Position numbers and translations under genes: made by a program. Under the pieces are notes generated by a model that was not told where the DNA came from, did not search any database, and was given only the letters and a program-made list of their open reading frames with translations. From CAZTWC01 sp964617105 [NCBI: uncultured Myxococcia bacterium] (GTDB lineage: Bacteria; CAZTWC01), in assembly GCA_964617105.1 (NCBI GenBank), contig CAZTWC010000040.1, positions 4,918-19,083 on the forward strand: 14,166 bases of DNA. The letters are read 5' to 3'. Below are positions 6,899 to 12,708 of the stretch, piece by piece; position 1 is the stretch's first letter; each line of letters opens with the position of its first letter.

Positions 6899-7624
6899 CT
6901 AATAAGGTGGCCGCTGCCGTCTGATTTCCCACATTTTCAAAAGCGCTTCTTTGATTATTTTACCGCTCATTTTACTGTACCCTCTCTCCCGCTCCGGGAA
7001 AATTATCGGGAACTCTTTTACCCTAAAGCCCGCTTTTATCGCCCGAAAGGTGACTTCAACCTGAAAGATAAAACCAGAGGAGGTAATTGAACCGGGGTTG
7101 ATGGCTTCCAGCACCTGGCGGCGAAAGCATTTGAAACCACCGGTTAGATCTTTTATATTTACTCCCAGGATAGATCGGGCATAAATACTGCCGCCCCGGC
7201 TGAGTATTTTTCGTTTTAAAGGCCAGTTAACTACTCCTCCACCTTTTACATAACGGGAGCCGATGGCCAGGTCAAATTTGCTTCTGATGACGTTCTTTTT
7301 CAAAATGGGTAAATAGCGGGGCTGATGGGAAAAATCAGCATCCATTTGCAGGATAGTTTGATAGTCCCTTTCCAGAGCCCATTTAAATCCAGATTTGTAC
7401 GCCTCTCCCAACCCTGATTTTCCTTTTTTGGTCAGCAGATGGATGTGAGGATCGTCAGCCGCCAGTTTTTTTACAATCTCCCCGGTTTGGTCAGGGGAGT
7501 TGTCATCCACCACCAGCACCTCTGTATTAATGGTTTGTAAAATTTTAGGGATGATGGAGCCGATATTTTCATTTTCGTTATAAGTGGGGATTATCACTAA
7601 GGTTTGGTCTGTAAGTTTAGCCAT
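6899..7624 (-). CDS. DPM1-like polyprenol-phosphate glycosyltransferase (GT2)
   Basis: This 241-residue family 2 glycosyltransferase closely resembles dolichol/polyprenol-phosphate mannose synthases, which move a sugar from a nucleotide donor onto polyprenyl phosphate on the cytoplasmic membrane face. Motifs in order are IIPTYNENENIG (11-22), VVDDNSPD (38-45) for nucleotide binding, the catalytic/metal MDADFSHQP (94-102), GSRYVKGGG (122-130), TGGFKCFRR (161-169), and FPERERGYSKMS (209-220). It has no C-terminal membrane helices, so it is the short soluble form. The start at ATG 7624 puts the conserved fold at the N-terminus and lies 1 nt after the preceding stop (TAATATG), so translation is probably coupled. 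A TTG at 7669 would extend it into the GT4 gene and seems unlikely. Mannose is the family default, but glucose or another sugar cannot be excluded. No GT-C enzyme to consume its product lies in this window. Confidence 0.9.
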   Translation of the reverse strand: MAKLTDQTLVIIPTYNENENIGSIIPKILQTINTEVLVVDDNSPDQTGEIVKKLAADDPHIHLLTKKGKSGLGEAYKSGFKWALERDYQTILQMDADFSHQPRYLPILKKNVIRSKFDLAIGSRYVKGGGVVNWPLKRKILSRGGSIYARSILGVNIKDLTGGFKCFRRQVLEAINPGSITSSGFIFQVEVTFRAIKAGFRVKEFPIIFPERERGYSKMSGKIIKEALLKMWEIRRQRPPY

Positions 7625-7625
7625 A

Positions 7626-8777
7626 TTATAAAACCGGGTTATACACTTTCTGATGGGCCCGGGCAACACAGCCCAGGGAACTTTGCTCCCGGTATCTGGT
7701 CAACCCCGCAATTATTTCTTTTTTCAGGTCAGCATCTTTTAAAATCATGGTTATCGATCTTGCCCAGGCCCGGGCATCCCGGGGTGGCACCGCAGTTTTT
7801 GCCGAGGTGTTTTCGATAATATCTTCAAATTTTTTTATGTTGGAGCAGACAAACGGCTTGGCTGCGGCCACAGCCTGGTGGGCCACTCCTGATGCGGAGC
7901 CGTATCCCTGGCGGTGTGGGAGCAGCACCATATCGGCTGCTGCATAATAGTCATCCACTTCCTGGGAGGCAACAAAGCGGTTTTCCAGAATAATTTGCTT
8001 TGGTTTTAGCCGGCTTTTACGTAATCTCTGCAAGTATTGCAAGTAGAACCGATTGTACCACACACTATCGTGGATGGATCCTACTATCAGCAGATGGGCA
8101 TCAGGGATCTCTTTAAGCAGATGGGGCATGGCCTTTAGCAGAATGCCAATATTTTTTTGGATACGGATAAATCCGAAAAACAACAGCAGGGGAGCATCTG
8201 CAGGGATGGAATATTTTTTTCTCACCCGGGTGCTATCTCCAGCCATTTTATTTCCGGTCCAGTGGGGAATCACCTCGATTTTCTCTATTGGCACCCCATC
8301 AGAAACCAGAATTTGGGCGCATGATTTTTGGTGGACGATAATTTTGTCTAAATGTTGGCCCATTTTGGAATGATAATATGAAACCCGGGGATATCCTTCC
8401 AAAAGACCGCTAAAAGGGGTGAAAACAGTGTGCATAGTGATCAGCCGTTTGATTTGCCGCTTATCCAACTCCTCCAGCAGAGACAGGAGTTCCCGGCTCA
8501 GTCCAAACAGGTCGGGAGCATGTTGGATATGGATTAGATCTGGCTTGATCTTATCAATCTTTGTCAATATCGATTCTTTAAAGTTTTTTCCCACCTGAAA
8601 AGTGGGATGAACCGAGAATTTATCCGACTGAAGAGAAAGGGCATCATGGCTGGCGATTATGGACAACTCTTCTCCTTTCAGGCAGTTAAAATCGGTCAGG
8701 CTTTTAGCCAACTGTTGGCAATAGTTACCAATACCGCATTGCCGGGGGGGAAAAGTTGAAATCAGAGCGACTTTCAT
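7626..8777 (-). CDS. GT4-family (GT-B fold) glycosyltransferase
   Basis: This 383-residue protein has the two-lobed GT-B layout. The N-terminal acceptor lobe begins MKVALISTFPPRQCGIGNY, with the Gly-rich entry loop typical of family 4, and includes HIQH and TMHT turns. The C-terminal donor lobe contains LLFFGFIRIQKNI (198-210), LLIVGS, and HRQGYGSASGVAHQAVAA (288-305), the last corresponding to the nucleotide-sugar-binding E-x7-E region. The first glutamate of that motif is not obvious. There is no membrane span, so it acts in the cytoplasm on a lipid or glycan acceptor. ATG 8777 is chosen over GTG 8789 because GGAG (8784-8787) sits 6 nt upstream. It starts 16 nt after the stop of the multi-spanning protein gene and ends 1 nt before the GT2 gene, in a clear operon arrangement. 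Donor and acceptor sugars cannot be read from sequence. Confidence 0.88.
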   Translation of the reverse strand: MKVALISTFPPRQCGIGNYCQQLAKSLTDFNCLKGEELSIIASHDALSLQSDKFSVHPTFQVGKNFKESILTKIDKIKPDLIHIQHAPDLFGLSRELLSLLEELDKRQIKRLITMHTVFTPFSGLLEGYPRVSYYHSKMGQHLDKIIVHQKSCAQILVSDGVPIEKIEVIPHWTGNKMAGDSTRVRKKYSIPADAPLLLFFGFIRIQKNIGILLKAMPHLLKEIPDAHLLIVGSIHDSVWYNRFYLQYLQRLRKSRLKPKQIILENRFVASQEVDDYYAAADMVLLPHRQGYGSASGVAHQAVAAAKPFVCSNIKKFEDIIENTSAKTAVPPRDARAWARSITMILKDADLKKEIIAGLTRYREQSSLGCVARAHQKVYNPVL

Positions 8778-8783
8778 TAGAAT

Positions 8784-8787
8784 CTCC
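8784..8787 (-). promoter_or_regulatory. Ribosome-binding site that decides the GT4 start
   Basis: GGAG on the minus strand with 6-nt spacing to ATG 8777 favours that start over the overlapping GTG at 8789. Confidence 0.6.
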
Positions 8788-8793
8788 ACTTAA

Positions 8794-9840
8794 TTAGGCT
8801 TTGAAATTAGTCTTAGTGCTGTAATCAGTTTCAGGTTCTGTAAGTTTTTTGGTCATAGAGGAGGTTTTTCCCTTGGCTATTAAGGCTAGTAAGACCAGGC
8901 CGCTTATTTGGAAAAAGATTTTGCGAATCCGCCTGATAATCTCCATAGAAAAGCCGTCTGCCGGGTTCATGCCCAGAGCGCCAAAGATCAGATATGTGCT
9001 ACCCTCTAAAAATCCTTCCCGGGCGGGTAGCACCATCAATAGGTAGTTGGCCAGAGAGGTAGCGGCAAAGACCATGGCCACCACCGGTATAGAAGATGGC
9101 AATTCCAGTTTATAGAGGATTATCCAAACCTCCGCCACCTGGATCAGACGGTCGATTATTAGCCACACCACGCTTTTTAACAGATTGCCGGGATAATCGG
9201 AAGCAAAATATTTGAGCCGTTCGTCCACAGTAACCGCTCCCTGCAAACTTTTTTGAGAAGGGCGCAGAATTTTCAAGGGCTGGTGCTCCAGCCAGGAAAA
9301 AATTTTCTGCAACAACCCCAGCCGTAAAAAAATACCCAAAAAGGCGGTGCTGGCCAGTACTAAAATGCTGATTATAAGCACGGTCAGGGAGACGGTATAG
9401 TCGAAGGTTCCGGCCCAAAAGGGGATGGCGGCCAATCCAGCCACCACCAGGGAAGTGGTCAGGATATGCAGGTAGTTGTAGACTAGCAGGGAGGAGATTA
9501 TTTCTGCTGGTGGCGCTTCATCTCTCACCAGATTGCCTTTTGCCAGTTCTCCAGCCTGACCAGTAGGCAAGGCGCCTGCCACAGCCAGACTGGCGAAGTT
9601 AGTGAGCACCAGTTTGCTTAATCGCACTTTGTACCGGGGTATAAAGGCATAATACCAGCCCGTACTGGCGGCAATGTTAGAGAGAATTTCGATTAGCAGC
9701 ACTAATAAAAAGACGGTGCCAAAGGCCAAAAGTTGGTCTACAAGTCTGGCCAGGGTAACTTCCCGAATAAGCAGCACCAAGGCTGAGAGACCAACCGCCA
9801 AAAATAGCAGATTTATGGTTTTACGGCTAAAAAACTTCAT
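8794..9840 (-). CDS. Multi-spanning membrane protein of the YbhN/AglD (LPG synthase TM domain-like, UPF0104) family
   Basis: This 348-residue protein has about seven or eight hydrophobic segments, including 9-25, 41-58, 80-92, 114-141, 148-171, 222-242, 250-273 and 307-322. It contains family-type signatures: LPTGQAGELAKGNLVR (91-106), corresponding to the P-x-x-x-G-E motif, and LPAREGFLEG (271-280) near the C-terminus. Relatives include the flippase/synthase membrane domain of lysyl-phosphatidylglycerol synthase and proteins found next to polyprenol-linked glycosyltransferases. A role in handling or translocating a lipid intermediate is a reasonable guess, not a demonstrated activity. There is no C-terminal aminoacyl-transfer domain, so it is not a complete MprF. 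Its start overlaps the stop of the upstream phosphotransferase gene as ATGA (9837-9840), indicating translational coupling. The Lys-rich C-terminal tail is probably cytoplasmic. Confidence 0.85.
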   Translation of the reverse strand: MKFFSRKTINLLFLAVGLSALVLLIREVTLARLVDQLLAFGTVFLLVLLIEILSNIAASTGWYYAFIPRYKVRLSKLVLTNFASLAVAGALPTGQAGELAKGNLVRDEAPPAEIISSLLVYNYLHILTTSLVVAGLAAIPFWAGTFDYTVSLTVLIISILVLASTAFLGIFLRLGLLQKIFSWLEHQPLKILRPSQKSLQGAVTVDERLKYFASDYPGNLLKSVVWLIIDRLIQVAEVWIILYKLELPSSIPVVAMVFAATSLANYLLMVLPAREGFLEGSTYLIFGALGMNPADGFSMEIIRRIRKIFFQISGLVLLALIAKGKTSSMTKKLTEPETDYSTKTNFKA

Positions 9841-11855
9841 AACTGATCGCTCTTTATGCCAGTTTGGCAGTTATGGCCTTCAAGGCGGAGAATCTGGGCA
9901 TAATTTTCTATCAGGTTGGCTGAATGTATTTTCCATAAGCCAAGCCTTTTTTGAAGTTTCGAGGCTAGTTCAGGGTGTTGTTGGGCCAGGTTGTTTTTTT
10001 CTCCTGGATCGGTATGCAGGTCAAAGAGTTGGATATAACCGGTTTCTTCCGCTTCAATCAATTTCCAGTGTCCATCCCGGATACCATAATGGGCATTGGG
10101 GGGCCTTCCACTGAAAATAGCCAGATTTGGCTGGCTGTTTCTGGTTAGATCTCTGCCTTTCATGGTAATGGGCGGATCTCTCCCTAAAAGACCAAGCAAG
10201 GTGGGGGCGATATCCAGGTGGCTGGTGACGAAATCCACTACCGCCCCTTTGGCGGGTAAATTGGGAGTCAGGAGCACCAGGGGCACATTCACAATTTCAT
10301 CGTAAACATGAGGTCCGTGGCTCCTGGCCTCTGGATGTTGGTTGAAGGCCTCTCCGTGATCGGCAAAAATAGCCACCACCGTATTGGCCAATAGGTCGGT
10401 TTGTCGCAGGTTTTCCACTACCTCCTTCACCCGTAGGTCAATGTAAGTAAGAGAGCGCAAATAGGCCTGGTGTTCCTCTTCCAGGGTAGGTTTTGGCTTT
10501 TGGGCACCGGGAAAGATATAGGGGTGGTGGCCGGTAGCCATCTTGTAAACCGCGAAAAAGGGGGCCTTTTTTCTTTGCATTTGCCGGGTCCAATGGAGCA
10601 TGGTTTTGATGGTCACCTGTTCATCAATACCCCAGGAGATGCTCCAGGCATTCTCCCGATTCGGCATGGAATGCATATCATACATCAGATGGAATTTGCG
10701 ATTTTTAAGAAAACGGATTTTACGTTCATATCCCAAGTCATCAGAAGCAAATAGGGCGGTCTGCCAACCAGCCTTCCTCAACACCTCCATAATACTCTGG
10801 CAGGGGATAGCCGGGTTGCTGTAAGAGATAGGCAGATAATGGGGTTGAATATTTTCGGAGCAATAGAAACTGAAAAGAGCCTTCAAGGTCTGGGGCCAGG
10901 TAGTGTAATGGGCTCGGAAAAACACCCCCTCTTCTCTGGCTAATTTTTGCAGGTAAGGCATGGGATTGGGATTATGTTTGAGATACACGGTGGCGACTGA
11001 TTCCAGGATGATGACTACCAGGTTCTTAGGAGAAGAATTTTGCTGATTATTTTGCTCTAAGAGAAGAGGATTGTGAGGTAAAGAACCAGATTCTACCACT
11101 GAACTCATATCCAGACAAAAGGGGTCGGCCAGGTTTTTTTGCTTTTTGAACAGGTCTTGATAAAGAGGTTTTAGATAACTACCTGCCAGGTAGACAAAGT
11201 GGCTGCGCTCTAAACCATAGGTGTGTATTCTTACCCCAAAGATTTCACCGTTTCGGATATTGGGGATCACTATTACCGAAATGATCACCAGCAGGGCTAA
11301 CATGGCATAAATGCAATAGCGGGTGATTTTAGTTATTTTAGGCCACCATCTTATTAGTAGTAAAGTGACTATAAATGATACCAGTCCGGAGCCGGCCAAC
11401 AAGAGGAATACCTCAAAGGTTAAATAGTGTCCCACCGAACTCCAGATGCCTTTGCCGGTTTCACTGGTAGCAACACTCTCTTCATAATTGAGAAATCCCA
11501 GGTCGATGGTGGTCTTGTCCAGAGGGCCTCCCAGGGTCCGGTTGGTGAAGAAACTGAATACCAGGTATACACCATGAGACAGGTGAATGGGCAGAGCGAT
11601 GAGCAGGGCTCGGGTGGAGGTTAGAAATTGCCGGAAGGGAAAAATAAACAAATATATGATGGCAGCCAGGAAAAAACCGCCAACCACGTCCCAGCCCAGG
11701 CATAAAGAGATTTTGGTCCAGGTTTTAAATATCTCTATTTTGCCTTCTGCCCCGGAGGTGGTGTGTAGAAACAGAAATAGTTTAACTATAAACAGCAGGA
11801 TGAAGGCACCAAGACTATTGGCCAGGAAGAAGATTTTCCAGCGGTTATTGTTCAT
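9837..11855 (-). CDS. Membrane phosphotransferase of the sulfatase/LtaS-EptA type, proximal paralog
   Basis: This 672-residue paralog of the gene at 4743-6848 aligns along its whole length. It has five N-terminal membrane segments (about 8-30, 50-72, 80-103, 145-168 and 181-198) followed by the alkaline-phosphatase-like catalytic domain. Predicted metal/nucleophile residues are E285 (LESVA), T319 (TTWP), D499/H500 (ADHGEAF) and H513 (SHGPH). ATGHHPY and SWGIDE are also present, and both paralogs keep GRDLTR followed by a tail ending near ENYAQ. It probably transfers a phospholipid head group onto an extracytoplasmic glycan or lipid. No CxPxR sulfatase signature is present. The start codon lacks a recognisable ribosome-binding site, and a five-codon mini-ORF in a repeated context lies just upstream (11857-11874). 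It follows the response-regulator gene by 43 nt and is coupled by ATGA to the next gene. Distinct substrates for the two paralogs are possible but not shown. Confidence 0.88.
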   Translation of the reverse strand: MNNNRWKIFFLANSLGAFILLFIVKLFLFLHTTSGAEGKIEIFKTWTKISLCLGWDVVGGFFLAAIIYLFIFPFRQFLTSTRALLIALPIHLSHGVYLVFSFFTNRTLGGPLDKTTIDLGFLNYEESVATSETGKGIWSSVGHYLTFEVFLLLAGSGLVSFIVTLLLIRWWPKITKITRYCIYAMLALLVIISVIVIPNIRNGEIFGVRIHTYGLERSHFVYLAGSYLKPLYQDLFKKQKNLADPFCLDMSSVVESGSLPHNPLLLEQNNQQNSSPKNLVVIILESVATVYLKHNPNPMPYLQKLAREEGVFFRAHYTTWPQTLKALFSFYCSENIQPHYLPISYSNPAIPCQSIMEVLRKAGWQTALFASDDLGYERKIRFLKNRKFHLMYDMHSMPNRENAWSISWGIDEQVTIKTMLHWTRQMQRKKAPFFAVYKMATGHHPYIFPGAQKPKPTLEEEHQAYLRSLTYIDLRVKEVVENLRQTDLLANTVVAIFADHGEAFNQHPEARSHGPHVYDEIVNVPLVLLTPNLPAKGAVVDFVTSHLDIAPTLLGLLGRDPPITMKGRDLTRNSQPNLAIFSGRPPNAHYGIRDGHWKLIEAEETGYIQLFDLHTDPGEKNNLAQQHPELASKLQKRLGLWKIHSANLIENYAQILRLEGHNCQTGIKSDQL

Positions 11856-11856
11856 T

Positions 11857-11874
11857 TTAAGAAATAATGTTCAT
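11857..11874 (-). other. Five-codon mini-ORF in a duplicated start-codon context
   Basis: ATGAACATTATTTCTTAA lies immediately before the phosphotransferase start. The string AAATGAACA occurs at both ATGs, 19 bp apart, and neither has a clear ribosome-binding site. It may be a chance duplication, an old start codon or a leader ORF. Confidence 0.25.
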
Positions 11875-11898
11875 TTAGAAAAGCCGGACTAACATCCG

Positions 11899-12267
11899 TT
11901 ATCGTTCGATAATTCTTTTTATCTTTAGAACCAGGTCACTCATCCGGGTTCCTTTGGTCAGGAACCCGTTGGCGTTGGTCTTATCTGATAGTTCCATTAA
12001 CTCTTCTTCCGAAAGGGAGGAGTAATAGACAATTTTAATATCAGGATATAAATCTCTAAGATTTTTACAAATTTTGTCTCCATCAAATCCAAAGGAATCC
12101 AGGTTGACGTCTAAAAGGATAAGGTCTGGTCTAAAGGATGGTAAAAGTTTGGACATTTGGGCCCAATGACTGCATATTTCCACCTGGAAACCAAAAGAGG
12201 AGAGTGATTTTTGAGCAATCTCCAGGGTAATTTTATTGTCATCTATGATTAGTACCCGATAGTTCAT
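11899..12267 (-). CDS. Single-domain response regulator (receiver only)
   Basis: This 122-residue protein is a complete CheY-like receiver with no output domain. It has the acidic pair D9/D10 (LIIDDNK), the phospho-acceptor D53 (LILLDVNL), S83/S84 at the signalling Thr/Ser position (VYYSS), and the switch lysine K105 (FLTKG). Such proteins signal by contacting a partner protein rather than DNA. The start has only a weak upstream purine run, but the fold begins right at residue 1. It heads a set of six same-strand, closely spaced envelope genes, 43 nt before the first phosphotransferase, so it may tune that pathway or its export machinery. No histidine kinase is encoded nearby. A second receiver gene at the left edge of the window is a separate family member, not a close duplicate. 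Confidence 0.92.
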   Translation of the reverse strand: MNYRVLIIDDNKITLEIAQKSLSSFGFQVEICSHWAQMSKLLPSFRPDLILLDVNLDSFGFDGDKICKNLRDLYPDIKIVYYSSLSEEELMELSDKTNANGFLTKGTRMSDLVLKIKRIIER

Positions 12268-12337
12268 CTTTAGACGGTTTTCCTCTTCTGCTCTTTTCGT
12301 TGTGTAGTTTTCAAAATTCTTCCACCTCTGTTGGATA

Positions 12338-12367
12338 GATATTATATCCCTTTGATATTATCATATC
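12338..12367. repeat. Tandem GATAT/ATATC palindromes in the upstream region of the response regulator
   Basis: GATAT-T-ATATC (12338-12348) and GATAT-TATC-ATATC (12354-12367) lie side by side with centres about 17-18 bp apart. The first contains a perfect TATAAT on the minus strand. They may be paired operator half-sites, or simply AT-rich promoter sequence. Confidence 0.4.
12341..12346 (-). promoter_or_regulatory. Candidate -10 box for the minus-strand envelope operon
   Basis: A perfect TATAAT on the minus strand lies about 74 nt before ATG 12267. No convincing -35 box is found at the right spacing, so the promoter might be activator-dependent, or the match may be chance in AT-rich DNA. Confidence 0.35.
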
Positions 12368-12439
12368 TTTTTTTCTTTCTACAATATAAAAATATCCTTT
12401 CTTATCCGTTTTAGCAATATAACTGGTAAAAAATCAACC

Positions 12440-12562
12440 TTATCCGGCCATTTCGCTCAATTTGTTCAGTTGATTGTCGGTTCCCAGCGAGATCAGCAGC
12501 AGGGCCGAGATGATCAGCCGGTTTTGCATCTCCGGGTATTGATTGGACGGATCTATAACCAT
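12440..12562 (-). CDS. Possible 40-codon small protein or C-terminal gene remnant
   Basis: I do not recognise this sequence. On the minus strand an open frame from ATG 12562 to TAA 12440 encodes 40 residues with an amphipathic helical core (RLIISALLLISLG) and a polar C-terminus (DNQLNKLSEMAG). About 54% of bases in 12443-12550 are G or C, while the flanks are strongly AT-rich. The codons look like those of neighbouring genes (CTG, ATC, AAC, GAC), which suggests coding origin. No ribosome-binding site precedes ATG 12562, and the frame is closed by TAG about 15 nt further upstream, so it could be the tail of a decayed gene. It reads in the same direction as the response-regulator operon and would lie upstream of it. 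It could equally be a chance ORF. Confidence 0.3.
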   Translation of the reverse strand: MVIDPSNQYPEMQNRLIISALLLISLGTDNQLNKLSEMAG

Positions 12563-12575
12563 ATCTATAAATGGT
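12558..12575. repeat. Short inverted repeat ACCAT-N8-ATGGT
   Basis: Perfect 5-bp arms at 12558-12562 and 12571-12575 surround an 8-nt spacer in AT-rich DNA next to the small ORF start. This is a weak operator candidate. Confidence 0.2.
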
Positions 12576-12636
12576 ATCTAAATTTATTAGTTTTGCAAGT
12601 CATTTTACTCCCCGCTTCTAAATACAAAATCTCTTC

Positions 12637-12665
12637 TTGCCTCTGTATTTCAGGTAAGTTATGGT
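12637..12665 (+). promoter_or_regulatory. Candidate promoter of the lipoprotein gene
   Basis: TTGCCT (12637-12642) and TATGGT (12660-12665), each matching 4 of 6 consensus bases, are spaced by 17 nt. The implied start near 12672 gives a leader of about 37 nt to ATG 12709. Confidence 0.35.
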
Positions 12666-12693
12666 AGAGTATGACTATAAAAAGTTTTTTAAC

Positions 12694-12699
12694 GGAGAG
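12694..12699 (+). promoter_or_regulatory. Ribosome-binding site of the lipoprotein gene
   Basis: GGAGAG lies 9 nt before ATG 12709 and supports this start over the upstream in-frame ATG at 12661, which would place a charged stretch before the signal peptide. Confidence 0.6.
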
Positions 12700-12708
12700 A
12701 GCAAACAT

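Larger units (their letters stand above)
12268..12708. other. Divergent intergenic region, about 440 bp
   Basis: This stretch separates the minus-strand envelope operon from the plus-strand lipoprotein gene. It is AT-rich apart from a GC-richer island at about 12443-12550. It holds the GATAT palindromes and TATAAT on the left, the 40-codon ORF in the middle, the inverted repeat ACCAT-N8-ATGGT (12558-12575), and a plus-strand promoter candidate on the right. I saw no tRNA, terminator hairpin with T-run or recognisable riboswitch. Confidence 0.6.

Noticed and set aside
9674-10114. 146-codon plus-strand ORF across the YbhN/AglD-like and phosphotransferase genes
   Set aside because: It spans the antisense of two well-supported genes, with no domain and no ribosome-binding site.
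12470-12667. 65-codon plus-strand ORF in the divergent spacer
   Set aside because: It is the complement of the better minus-strand candidate at 12440-12562, and its second half reads into AT-rich non-coding-like sequence.
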